A DNA stretch of 64,000 nucleotides, from NCBI RefSeq assembly GCF_030272615.1, contig NC_081413.1, forward strand, positions 19,354,285-19,418,284, in the 5' to 3' direction. How positions within the stretch are numbered: the first letter of the stretch is position 1; every line of letters begins with the position of its first letter. The position numbers and the translations under genes are program-made. The stretch comes from Cryptomeria japonica. Its lineage: Eukaryota > Streptophyta > Pinopsida > Cupressales > Cupressaceae. The notes below the pieces were generated by a model. It did not search any database. It was given only the letters and a program-made list of their open reading frames with translations, and was not told where the DNA came from. This document shows, piece by piece, positions 1 to 12,022 of the stretch.

Positions 1-1
1 A

Positions 2-340
2 ACTAAAGAATTTAAATGTGCATTATCAGAAGTTCATGAAGGTATTTGTGGATCTCATTCGAATGGTCTTACTTTAGCTCGAAAACTATTACGGGCTAGC
101 TACTATTGGCCAGACATGGAGAACGATGCTATTAAATTTTCTAAGACTTGTGAGAAATGTCAGCTACATGGAAATCTCATACATGCTCCAGCAAGGGATC
201 TTATACCCTTCACTACACATTGGCCTTTTCAACAATGGGCCTTTGATCTCATTGGTCAGAAATATCCTGCATCATCCAATAGACATAAATTCATCATAAC
301 CACCACTGATTATTTCACCAAGTTGGTAGAAGCGGTTTCA
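2..340 (+). pseudogene. Gypsy-1 integrase, N-terminal part (Ty3/gypsy, Tat-like)
   Basis: The frame opens at the window edge and reads the zinc-binding head of a Ty3/gypsy integrase, with two His (HEGICGSH) and the CEKC pair. It continues into the catalytic core with the first core Asp in WAFDLIG and the stretch ITTTDYFTKLVEA. Integrase joins retrotransposon cDNA to host DNA. The frame is cut at 340, where a Copia LTR begins, and the rest of the core resumes near 7857. It is similar to, but clearly diverged from, the integrase of Gypsy-3 at 37.5-39.1 kb. The 5' part of this element lies outside the window. Confidence 0.9.
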
Positions 341-1943
341 TGTTGGCATTATGTGAACCGGTATGAAGACGTAATGATATTGTATGTTTTCATTGATGTC
401 AATATGTGACATGATGTGAATCGACACATGTGATAGGTGAGAAGAGAGAGCCGACATATGTATGAACCGGTATATATGCCAAAGTGAAGCAACATATTTG
501 TTCAAGATGAACTGGCATGTAGTTATGGGAACTGGCACATGGAAGCATTGTGTGACTACCGATTGGTAGGCAGTTTCCACTTCAGGATTTTCGGTTGAAG
601 TACCTCAAGCCTGTGTGAATCAATTGGTGATCTTTGTGTGATAAGTTAGCTGTATAACAAAGAACAAATCATGTTTCCATGAAAGCCCTGTGTGCGTGGA
701 GGATCTTGCATGAAGAAGACTATTCCTATCTACCTCAGGAATGTGCAAAGTTTGTCAAATGGTGATAACGTTTGATGGGTTATCAGCCGCCATGAAATCG
801 GTGGATAATGGATGATGGAGAATGTCTTGAGATTGATTCAAGATTGTTGCATTTAATGTAGTATGTTTCAACGGTCAAGATTGAACCGCTTGAATTGCTT
901 AACCTAACAGGTTTAGGGTTTAGGGTTTTTGCTACCGACCTGTCTATTTCCTATAAGGTCGATGTTGTGTTTCTTTCTAAGGTTGTTGGCAAAATTTGTG
1001 TGTGTGTATCCAAGGGAAGTGATATGTGATTCTTGCCAAACCAAAGGAGAGAAGAGATACTTGCAAAGTGAATGTGCAGAAGGTGAAGAGGAGCCAAAAT
1101 AGATCTGCATTAGCATTGAGTGTTGTTACCAGATCATTGTAATTCCTGTTGATCTTTAACCACTTCAATAGTTGTGAAATCCTTTAATAGGGTAGCCTTA
1201 ATCGGCTTGATGCGAATCCCTTAATAGGGTAGCTTTAACCAGCTTGATTCAAATCCCTTAACAGGGTAACTCAAAGTTATTGAGTTTTGGGAAGCTATAG
1301 AGCTCTGGAGATCCTTTAGCTATTGAGTTCTTGAAATCCTGTAACAAGGTAACCCTAACTGGGTTTAACCCTTAACCGGGTATTATAGCCATCCCTTAAC
1401 CGGGTGATCCCTAACAAGATCAGTTCCTAGTAGAATCTATTGTAATGTCTTTAACCGGACAAGGCTCCTAATAGAACGAACTTCTACAGAGTTCAAAAGC
1501 AACTTGTGGGTATTCATCCCCACCATGGTTTTTCCCAGTTGGGTTTCCACGTGAAAAATATGCGTGTCATGTGTAATGCCTTTATCTTGTGATGCTTTGT
1601 TATTACCTATTGAGCATATGATGGTTCTATGTTTTATGCCTGTCTATAAAACATATTGAACTAACTATTATGAAGATCTGATGATAGTTTACCTGTTCAT
1701 GCATGAGAGTGTAATGGTACTATAGTATTGAGCTAAGAGGAAAGCTTAGTGAATGACCGATTTATGATTGTTTTAGTTGTTTTGGGTGTTATCGGTTGCA
1801 CTCTGTTTCAACCAATATCCCTGTTTGCCAGTCATTTAGAGTATTTGCTGTCAAACTGGGTTTGAACTATATTTGTGTTTGTATTGATTCACCCCCCCCT
1901 CTCAGTACCAGTTTGGTACTATTTGTTCATCATTGAGTTATCA
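341..1943 (+). repeat. Copia-1 5' LTR
   Basis: This LTR begins TGTTGGCATTATG and ends TTATCA, two bases before a Met-type primer binding site. The matching 3' LTR starts at 6317. Between about 1170 and 1445 it holds several degenerate copies of a unit with the core CCCTTAACNGGGTA. It then has the TTTTTCCCAGTTGGG segment seen in all SIRE-like LTRs of this window. The same LTR family occurs at 28,983-30,324, 43,373-44,847 and 59,775-61,120. The 5' and 3' copies differ at many sites, so the insertion is not recent. Confidence 0.9.
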
Positions 1944-1945
1944 AT

Positions 1946-1957
1946 TGGTATCAGAGC
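1946..1957 (+). other. Copia-1 primer binding site
   Basis: TGGTATCAGAGC lies two bases after the 5' LTR. It is the standard plant Copia site complementary to the 3' end of initiator tRNA-Met. Confidence 0.9.
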
Positions 1958-2012
1958 ACTCTAGGTCCTCTGTGTTGTAAGCTTAACCGCTTGAGGTAAA
2001 GATCCCAGTCAA

Positions 2013-5000
2013 ATGATGAAGAGGGAAGGTCCAAAGTTTAATAGGGAAAATTTTGGTATATGGAAAGATAGGATGAAGATATTCATCAGAAGCATGGGTG
2101 TTCAACACTAGAGTTATGTTGAGAATGTATATGTTGTCCCTACCGGTACTCTCACTGATGACCAAAAGAGAGAGATACAAGAAAATGGGCAAGTCATGGA
2201 AGCCCTCATTAGTAGTCTATTTGACATTGAGTTTATTGATGTCTAGGACAAGGTAAATCCCAAAGAGGTATGGGATGCTCTTGAAAATATCTATGGTGGT
2301 GATGAACATGTAAAATAGGCTAAGGAAGAAAGCTTGAGAGGGAAGTTTGAAGATATGCGGATGGTTAAAGGTGAGACCATTCAGCAGTATGGAATAAGAA
2401 TCAAAATGATTGTTGGAGAAATAAAGAGTGCAGGTGGTAAAATAGAAGATTCCACTGTGGTAAGCAAAGTCCTGAGATCCCTGTTGTCGGTCTATGCAAT
2501 AAGGGTTGCTACTATTCAGGAGCTGAGATCAATAGACAAGACTAAGGTATCCTTGGACTCCATCATAGCCAAGCTGACAACCCATGAGCTAAACAATTTT
2601 GATGGCAGTGTTAAAAAGACTGAATCAGCATTCAAAGCCTCTGCTATACCATCCAGAAAAGGAAAAGAAGCTAGCGCTAGTGATGAACCTAGTCAGAGTA
2701 GAGAAATGAATGATGAAGAGATTCTGATGGCATTTGAAGCTCTCCTTGCCAGGAAGCTTCCTAAAGGAATCGGTAAATACAAAGGTAAGCTACCTTTGAA
2801 ATGCTTTTCTTGTAACCAGATAGGACATATTGCTATAAACTGTCCTAATGGCGATAACAAGGACAAACCAGAAAGGTTCAGGAAATTCAAAGGAGGAAAC
2901 CGGAGAAACTGTTTTGTAGCAGTTGTTGAAGGTGTCACGGATAAGGAATTAGAAGATGAAGAGAATGAAGACATTGTGTTTATTTCTATAAAGGAAGATG
3001 TGGCAGATAAGAAGGCTCTTGTCTCCCAATTTGATAATTCCAATGAGTGGATCATTGACAGTGGCTGTTCTCACCATATGACTGGTGACCGAAGCAAATT
3101 TCTATCCTTGGAGGAGTATGATGGTGGTGTGGCTCGCTTTGGAAATGATGCACCATGCATAGTCAAAGGTAGAGGGTCCATCTCTTTGAATGGAAAGAGT
3201 AGTGCTGACAATGTGTACTGGGTTGATGGTCTCAGACACAACCTTCTGAGTGTTGCCCAGCTGAATGACAGTGGCCTCACTCTAGAATTCAAGAATGGAG
3301 TTTGCAGAATCAAAGGAAAAGAGGGTGAATTGGTGGCCACTAGCATGCAGACCAAAGGTAACCTATTTCATCTGAATGCAAATATAAGTGCATGTCTTAT
3401 GGCTAAGCTTGATGATAGCTAGATATGGCATAGGAGACTCTGTCATGTAAACTTTGATAACATTGTGAAGGCTAGTAAGATCAAGGCAGTTAGAGGGTTG
3501 CTGATGCTAAGCAAACCGGATAATACCTTGTGTAGAGAGTGACAATTGGGGAAAATGTCTTCCTCAACCTTTAAAGGTAAATCTTTCACTGCTGACAACT
3601 TGCTTGATCTTGTGCATACTGATTTGTGGGGTCCTATGAAAACTAGAAGTGTGCAGGGTGATAGGTACTTCATGATTCTCACTGATGACTGCTCAAGAAT
3701 TATGTGGGTCACATTCTTGAAAGACCAGTCTGAAGCTTTTGTAAAATTCAAAGCTTTCAGAGCATTAGTGGAGAAGGAAAGCGGTAAAAGGATCAAGTGT
3801 CTCAGAACTGATCAAGGAGGGGAATTCACTTTTGGTGAATTCAACAAGTATTGCGAAGAATTTGGCATCAAGAGACAACTATCTACCCCCTGGACTCCAC
3901 AGCAGAATGGCCTAGCAAAGAGGAATAACCAAACTATGGTTGAAGTAGCTAGAACTATGTTGATTCAAGGAAAGGTAGCTCACACCTTTTGGAGAGAAGC
4001 AGTGAGTACTGCAGCCTACACTATGAACCAGGTACTCATTAAGAAAGGTAAAGACAAAACTCCTTATGAGTATTGGACCGGTAAGACACCTATGGTTAGC
4101 TACTTTAGGGTATTTGGTAGCAAATGTTACATCAAGAGGAGTGAACATCAGGGCAAATTTGAAGCCAAATGCGATGAGGGAATATTCTTAGGATATTCCA
4201 CCAAGAGTAAAGCTCTCGAGTGCTACAACAATAGGACTCAGAGAATTATGGAAAGTATCAATGTAAGAGTTGATGAATCCTCTGAGAAAACTAAAGAAAC
4301 CAGCAGTGAGCAAGCTGTAAATGAACCGGTTGCAACCTTCTGGGAACCGGTTATTAGTCAACCAAGTACCAGTAACAGTGTTCCTGAACCGGTGAATACT
4401 AATACTGATGAAGATGAGGATGAAGAGGAAAAGCAAGAAGAACTAGTTAAGACCATTCCTCAGTATGTCAAGCTAAATCATGATCCTAAGCAGATCATAG
4501 GAGATAAGGATGCAGGAATCCTTACAAGAAGAAAGATCAGAGAAAACTCATTTATGATCTCTGAATTGGAGCCTAAATCATTCAAAGAGGCTCATAAATA
4601 TGAAGACTGGATCAAGGCAATGGAAGGGGAACTTGACCAAATAGAGAAAAATGGTACATGGTCCTTGGTACCCAGACCAGAGCATAAAAATGTCATTGGC
4701 ACCAAATGGGTGTTCAGAAACAAGCTAGATTGGTGTGCAAAGGATATGCTCAAGAAGAAGGAGAAGACTATGGAGAAACCTTTGCTCCTATAGCCAGATT
4801 GGAAGGAGTTCATATTCTTCTTGCATATGCAGCTTTTAAAGGGTTCAAACTATATCAAATGGATGTAAAATCTACATTCCTAAATGGTGTACTTGAAGAG
4901 GAGGTGTATATAGAGAAACCAGATGGGTTTTCCCTATCTGAAGACAGTGATATGGTGTACAGGCTACATAAAGCCTTATATGGTCTAAAGCAAGCACCTA

Positions 5001-6070
5001 GGGCATGGTATGAGTGCCTACATTCCCATCTTGTGAAGATTGGATTTGAGAGAACAAGTGAAGATAGCAATATCTACTTGAAGTCTGAAGGAGATCAGAT
5101 CCTGATCTATGAGGTTTTTGTTGATGACATTATCTTTGGAGGAGATGACAAGATGAGTCATGAGTTTGCTGATGAGATGAAGAAAGAGTTTGACATGTCA
5201 CTCATCAGGGAGATTAAGTTCTTCATTGGACTGCAGATCCAGTAGATGAAAGATGGAATCTTTATCACTCACTCCAAATATGTCAAAGAGGTGTTGAAGA
5301 CCTTTGGCATGGAAGATAGAAAACCGGTTGGTACATCGATGGTGACTAGTTGCAAATTGACAAAAGAGGATGATTCTGCACTGGTTGATGAGAAGGAATA
5401 CCGATCAATGACTAGTAAGTTGCATTATGTAGTGCATAGCAGACCGGATATTGCACATGTAGTTGGCATTACTGCAAGGTTCCAGAAAAGTCCAAGAGAA
5501 TCCCACTTGATTGCAGTCAAGCGGATTCTTAGGTATCTGAAGGGAATAGTTGACTATGGATTATGGTACCCATACAATAATGATTTCAATCTAAAAGTGT
5601 TCACAGATGCTAATTGGGAAGGTAATGTGGATGATCAGGAAAACACAACTGGTGGTGCATTCTTTCTCAGTAGTAGATTGGTCTCATGGATGAGTAAAAA
5701 GCAAAGTTGTATCTCTCAGTGTACAGCAGAAGCGGAGTATGTTGCAACTTTCATGAACTGCACTCAGACAATTTGGATGAAGCATGTATTGGAAGGCTTC
5801 AAAATCCCTGTATCTGAACCGGTAAGTATATTTTGTGATAACACAAGTGCTATCAATATTTCAAAGAATCTGGTTTTACATTCTAGAACCAAGCATTTTG
5901 AGCTTAAGTATCATTTCCTAAGGGAAAAGGTTCAGAATAAAGAGATTGCACTGGAACATGTTTCCAGTAAGGAGCAGTTAGCAGACATATTCACCAAGCC
6001 TCTCCCAAAGATTAAATTTGTGCATTTAAGAGGTGAATTGGGGGTATTGCCCCTTCAAGAGGTGAACTAA
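2013..6070 (+). pseudogene. Copia-1 gag-pol, SIRE-like, degenerate
   Basis: Gag, protease, integrase, RT and RNase H follow one another in Ty1/copia order. Gag starts at the ATG at 2013 and a CCHC knuckle (CFSCNQIGHIAINC) lies at about 2802-2843. The protease motif DSGCSHHM is at about 3057. Integrase has HTDLWGP and RTDQGGEF, but the third acidic residue appears to be Lys (NGLAKR), which would inactivate it. RT carries FVDD at about 5115-5130. RNase H keeps TDANW, AEAEY and CDN. In-frame stops lie at 2109, 2244, 2316, 3420, 3540 and 5243. A deletion with a frameshift near 4725 removes the linker between WVFRNK and ARLVCKG. The SIRE assignment rests on overall protein resemblance and LTR size. 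Confidence 0.92.
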
Positions 6071-6204
6071 AAGTATTTGTTCCACATCAGTCAGGTATTG
6101 CATAGTCAATTTTTTTGTTGATTGATGTGTTGAAGGATGCTACTCCTCAGGGGGAGCAGCATAATGGAACAGAGATGCTTGTGCCTCCACTTTGGCATTG
6201 TTGT

Positions 6205-6316
6205 CAAAGGGGGAGAAGGAGTGAAGTAGAAAAGATATCTGCAAAAAAAAATGGGGGAGAAAATGTGAAGAGGAGAGATATCTTTGTATATTGCCATCAA
6301 TGCCAAAGGGGGAGAT
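6205..6316 (+). other. Copia-1 polypurine tracts (terminal and upstream)
   Basis: CAAAGGGGGAGAT at 6304-6316 directly precedes the 3' LTR and is the expected plus-strand primer site. A very similar tract, CAAAGGGGGAGAAGG, lies about 100 bases upstream at 6205-6219, in the 3' untranslated part after the pol stop. A third G-rich run is near 6147. The upstream copy could be a second plus-strand initiation site, but that is inference. Confidence 0.8.
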
Positions 6317-7862
6317 TGTTGGCATTATGTGAACCGGTATGAAGACATAATGATATTGTATGTTGTCATTGATGTCAATATGTGACATGATGTGAACCGG
6401 CACATGTGATAGGTGAGAAGAGAGAACCGGCATATGTATGAACCGGTATATGTGCCAAAGTGAAGCGACATATTTGTTCAAGATGAACTGGCATGTAGTT
6501 ATGGGAACTGGCACATGGAAGCATTGTGTGACTACCAGTTGGTAGGCAGTTTCCACTTTAGGATTTCTGGTTGAAATACCTCAAGCCTATGTGACTCAAT
6601 CGGTGATCTTTGTGTGATGAGTTAGCAGTATAATGGAGAACAGATCATGTTGCCACATAAGCCCTGTGCGCGTGAAGGATCTTGCATGAAGAAGACTATT
6701 CCTATCTACATCGGGAATGTGCAAAGTTTGTCAAACAGTGATAACGTGTGATCGGTTATCAGCCGCCATGAAATTGGTGGATAATGGATGATGGAGAATG
6801 TCTTGAGATTGATTCAAGATTGTTGCATTTAATGTAGTATGATTCAATGGTCAAGATTGAACTGCTTGAATTGCTTAACCTAACAGGTTTAAGGTTTAGG
6901 GTTTTTGCTACCAACCTGTCTATTTCTTATAAGGTCAATGTTGTGTTTCTTTCTAAGGTTGTTGGCAAAATTTGTGTGTGTGTATCCAAGGGAAGTGATA
7001 CATGATTCTTGCCAGACCAAAGGAGAGAAGAGATACCTGCAAAGTGAATGTGCAGAAGGTGAAGAGGAGCCAAAACGGATCTGCATTAGCATTGAGTGCT
7101 GTTACCAGATCATTGTAATTCCTGTTGATCTTTACCCACTTCAACAGTTGTGAAATCCCTTAACAGGGTAGCCTTAATCGACTTGATGCAATTCCCTTAA
7201 CAGGGTAGCTTTAACTGGCTTTATTCAAATCTCTTAACAGGGTAACTTGAAGTTATTGAGTTCTGGGAAGCTATAGAGCTCTGGAGATCCTTTAGCTATT
7301 GAGTTCTTGAAATCCTCTAACAAGGTAACCCTAATTGGGTTTAACCCTTAACCGGGTATTATAGACATCCCTTAACTGGGTGATCCCTAACAGGATCGGT
7401 TCCTAGCAGAATCTGTTGTAATGTCTTTAATCGAACAAGGCTCCTAACAGAGCGGACTTCTAAAAAGTTTAAAAGCAACTTGTGGGTATTCATCCCCACT
7501 GTGGTTTTTCCAAGTTGGGTTTCCACATGAAAAATATGTGTCATGTGTAATGCCTTTATCTTGTGATGCTTTGTTATTACCTGTTGAGCATATGATGGTT
7601 CTATGTTTTATGTCTGTCTATAAAACATATTGAACTAACTATTATGAAGATCTGATGATAGTTTACCTATTCATGCATGAGAGTGTAATGGTACTATAGT
7701 ATTGAGCTAAGAGGAAATCTTAGTGAGTGACCGGTTTATGATTGTTTTAGTTGTTGTGGGTGTTATCAGTTGCACTCTATTTCAACCAGTATCCTTGTTT
7801 GCCAGTCATTTGGAGTATTTGTTGTCAAACCGGTTTTGAACTGTATTTGTGTTTGTACTGAT
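6317..7862 (+). repeat. Copia-1 3' LTR, truncated at its 3' end
   Basis: It matches the 5' LTR from TGTTGGCATTATG onward but stops at GTACTGAT. The last roughly 55 bp present in the 5' LTR are missing. The sequence then runs straight into gypsy integrase codons for TDNGGQF. No target duplication can be found because the true LTR end is gone. The element is therefore a complete insertion that later lost its right end together with flanking gypsy DNA. Confidence 0.9.
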
Positions 7863-8535
7863 AATGGAGGACAGTTCAAGAATAAAGATCTGGACAATCT
7901 TTGTGAGAAATTCAAAATAAAACAACACTGGTGATCAGTATATTACCCTCAAGGTAATGGACAAGATGAGGCATCTAACAAAAACCTACTAACTATCTTG
8001 CAGAGAACAGTGAACAAATCCGGGAAGGATTGACATCTGCAGCTCAATCCTGTACTATGGGCTTACAGAACAAGTATCAAAATACCTACTGGGGCTACAC
8101 CTTTCTCTTTGGTGTATGGGTCCAAAGAAGTATTACCTATTGAAGTAGAAATACCATCTCTAAGAGTTTCCTTGCAAGGTCTTGTTACTGATGAAGATCA
8201 TAGAATATCTAGATTGCAAGAATTCGAATTATTGGATGAGTGTCGGCAAGTGGCATTTGATCATCTCAGAGTATATCAGAAGAGAATGTCCAAAGGATAT
8301 AACAAGAAAGTTAGACAAAGAAAATTTCAGGTTGGTGACCTAGTCTTGAGAGAAAATCCTAAAATTCAACAGTTTTGAGACAACAAAGGGAAGTTTAAAC
8401 CCAACTAGGTGGGTTCTTACATCGTTACTGCAGTATTTGTCTCTCGTGCCTATCAACTCTCAACATTAGAAGGATAACATCTACGTGAACCAATTAACAC
8501 CATCCACTTGAAGAAATTCTTCACTTAGCATTATC
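7857..8535 (+). pseudogene. Gypsy-1 integrase, C-terminal part
   Basis: The frame resumes at TDNGGQF (second core Asp) and continues through YYPQGNGQDEASNK, which holds the third acidic residue. It then reads the WAYRTS...TGATPFSLVYG block and the SRLQEFELLDE...QVGDLVLRENP C-terminal domain. Stops occur near 7932 (after KQHW), at 8376 and further on. Alignment with the Gypsy-3 integrase shows that roughly 28 codons between VEAV and TDNGG are missing, lost at the Copia-1 junction. I see no chromodomain, as expected for Tat elements. Confidence 0.9.
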
Positions 8536-9596
8536 TGCTCCAACAACATGTACAACTGAAAAAGTCTTGAAAAAAATCATAAAACAAAAAAAAAAAAAAA
8601 GAGAAAAAAAAATATAAAGAGAGAAAATGCCCTGGTGAAAACTTGGTAAGCAGGCACCTTGGTCAAAAAAAAAAAATCTCTGCCAAGCAGGTTAAATCCT
8701 GGCAAACAGATGCCTCTTGTACTCGAGTGCTTCATCTATCAATGCAACGTTGGCATTCTCACTTTCCTGCATCTTTGTTTTCACTTGTACATATGTTTCA
8801 GTCACTTTTATGATATCCTAGTTCGTTGGAACCCTCATGACTTGAAACTGATCAATGTCCTAGTCTTAGGTTAATTGACAGAGCACATTACATGTCCTAA
8901 GAAATATCAACCAAGTCATCTTTCTGTCAATGAAACCTGGTCATCCACTCTAAGTCAGTCACCTATCTCCTAACTACCAAAGAGTTTTATCACTGAGTAC
9001 ACAAGCAAAACAACATAATGAAAAACAATCACTAAACAGTTTAAGCTATGAATACAAATTTTCTTTGTGTGCTATCTTTTATATTGGTTTTTGACTATTA
9101 TCCCTCTGAGTAACTCGAGGAAGTCTATTGTGACTAAGAGGAGAAAGGATTGGGGGCATAATATTTTCTTTGTTTTTTGCTTGTAGGAATGATCCCAATG
9201 ATTTGGAAACATCTAAATTAGCTGGGTGTCTGTGATAAGAGCCTTCACAACAAGGTGAAATCGCCTCACATACCTCCACTCTGCTTATTTGTTTGTTTTG
9301 AGGGAATTTCTTTATGGTGCAATTCGGATCCCTGTGAAATCCATCCAAAGATATCGACGAAAAAAAAGGGTCATTGCGGACAAGATAATTAATATTGCAC
9401 ATTGAAAAAGAAAGGAACTCTAACCTGCTTGTTGTGTTCGTTATCCTCAGTGATGAATCTTAAGCATTTTAAATCTAGTGGCTAGGTTTAGGTTGCATTT
9501 TGCATATCATTTTGCATATCATTCTGCATTTTTTGTGAATTTAGAGTGATTTTGGTATGGTAATAATCTCTTTATCTTCTGAATGAGAGCTGAAAG
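8536..9596 (+). other. Gypsy-1 post-integrase region (noncoding)
   Basis: An A-rich tract (about 8580-8690) is mixed with GGTGAAAAC...GCAGGCACC modules near 8635-8665 and a weaker copy at 8678-8716. The same A-rich plus GGTGAAAACC arrangement follows the integrase of Gypsy-3 at 37.24-37.50 kb. A purine-rich stretch with GGATTGGGGGCATAA lies near 9146-9162. The region is cut at 9596 by the TR-GAG insertion and resumes at 21,055. I see no convincing gene. Confidence 0.7.
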
Positions 9597-12022
9597 TGTT
9601 GGGAGTATTTAAAAACTGAGCCAAGTTTATAAGCCTATTTCAAAATTTTGCTCTGCATGTCAGAAAAGTACCTAAATAAGTCAGTTTGAATGCCTAGTTA
9701 GCAAGGGGGTAAAATGGAGCCAGTTGATTTTCAGAGGGTAAGGCTCGGGATTCATCTCCCACACCTTTCATTTGGCCTATTTAGTGTGTTGCAACTTTCA
9801 AAATTCAGTTTGGAGAAGTTTATCAAGTACCCGTTTTGAGGGGTGAGCTGAAAGTGCATTCTAGGCACAAGTGCAAATTTTATTAAGTAGCCTACTTTGG
9901 GTGTTTATATCTTTCGCCCTGTTGATCGTCGTGGAGAAATTCAAAATGGATTCAATTGTATGCATAAAAGTGAGTTACCCTGCAAAATTTCAAGTCTTGA
10001 CGAATCCGTTTGCTCCGTTTTCATAGCCAAATCCATTTGTAGTTTGTGATGTTTGCACAAATGTAAAAATGTTCTGGTGAGCGTCATGTCAGAATGTTTG
10101 TTCCGGGCTAATGTTGGTATAAATGGTGAGCTACGTTTCAAATTTCAAGGCTCTACCAATCCGTTTGATCGGTTTTCAAAAGAGCTCATTTTGCTATCAA
10201 ATTCAGTTATCCGCACTCCCAGTGTTAGATCAGTTAATGTAGCCGTTTTGGTGAGCGCGCCGTTTACATCCTGTCAGTCGGGTGATCGAACTGAGAATTC
10301 AAAGATTTAATATGTACTTAAAGGTACCTATGTTCCGAATTTGAGGACCTACGGAGGTCGTTTGATATTTTTGAGAAAGGCATCATGTGTTGCCAGAACA
10401 TTGACTTCATCAGGTCCGCAGTGTCGACAAAGCCAGTTGGCCGTTTTCGGAAATTAATATCTCTTCGCTCGGGACTCATCTTGAGAAACCGTTTGGTAGA
10501 TGTCATCCTTGTATATCAAATTACATGCCTGTCAGATGGCGAGCTCCAGAAAGGTGTTTTGACAGGTTTGAAAATTACGTCTTCGCGATTAAATGCGAAA
10601 AATGTGGCGTAATTGCCTGAAAGTTGCAAAATGCAATTTTATGATCCGAAAATGGTGCCGATCGATTCTAGAGGTATGTTTGAGGTTAGTGAAGCATTCC
10701 AGAGGCCATTTGCTTGAAAACGAAATTTTTTTTATTCAGACCCACTTTGGGGCCCGACTTGGCTCATGCCTGCGCATTAATTTTGTGCCAGAATGGTTTT
10801 CATTTCATGGAATTTCAACTTCTAGACATAATCGAGGAAGTGATTAATGCTATTGGCTTACTCAAGGTTGAATGTTCTACAGTGGTGTATTAGAGATTCC
10901 AATCTTTAAAAAAAAAAAAAAACTTATGCAATGGAAGCCGATGGTCTTGGAATAGATGTTTGAAAGATCAAAAACTCCATGCAATGGCATTATGGTAGCT
11001 GGAGTGTGGTACGTGGGTCTTCATGTGTGCTCTTTGATTGCAAGTGTGGTGTGGATCTCCTTTCCTTAGTCTTTCCTGTTATGTAGAGAGCAAATTTGGG
11101 AAAATAAATTGAAATCATCAAGCAAATGCAACATGGCAGATTTGATGCCAAATCTCCCATACAACATGTAAAAACCCAGCCAAAGCAAAGAAGTGGCAGC
11201 ATGGCATGTAAGGAAATGTAAAAATTTCAAACCAAATGCAAATTTCCTCCTCTCTACATGCATAAGTAAAGGGCATTCAAAGTTTCAAACAAATGCACAG
11301 ACCGTGGCAGCTGGGAAAGGTTTAATAAACTTTAAACTTAATGAAATTGCAGTTGCATACCAGCACTCTCCCTCCCACGTGTGAGCAGCACCAAGGGAAC
11401 TTCAACAAATTGTAAATTGGCAATCTTCTCCTCCTTGCCATGAGCTTTTGGCAGGTGTGTGAGTTTTTGTGAGGTGGGTGACTGTAGAAGGAGGTTTAAT
11501 GGCATTCAAAACCTTCAATTTAATGCAATTAGCAGCAAATAGAAGCTTCAGCCAATGCAATGTTTGGAGTGTGTTTGGAGTGTGTTTGGAGTGTGGAATG
11601 TGGTGTAGCTTTGCAATCTTCCCCTCTTCTCACGTGCTGGCAGTGAGCAGCATGTATAAACCTCCAAGCCAAGTGTGAGCAGCAGTTTGGCAACCCCCTT
11701 TCATGTGGTATGTGTAAAGCCACATAAAACATAAAGGATTTAAATACAAACAAAATGACATTGGCAGGTGTAAAGCTTGTTTCCACGACCCTGCCAGCAT
11801 CATTCCCAGCCATGGTATTCTTAAAAGGCCATTTGGAATACTCAATGAATGCAAAAGTCTCAAAAAAACCTCCAAAAACGCAGCTCCAGGCCTAATCGCT
11901 TTGTCCCACATGCGCTGGGGGAGGGACGTTTTCAGTGTTTATATGCAAAAACGAATGGTATTATAGTGTCTAAGCCTTAAAGGCTTTTGACACAAGGTGC
12001 CCATGGGCGCCCAAGGCGGGCC

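Noticed and set aside
338-346. TTTCA before Copia-1 as a target duplication
   Set aside because: The right flank after the truncated 3' LTR is AATGG and the true LTR end is deleted, so no duplication can be shown.
9079-9402. 107-codon minus-strand frame in the Gypsy-1 3' region
   Set aside because: No recognisable motif. It lies in noncoding retrotransposon DNA on the strand opposite to the element.
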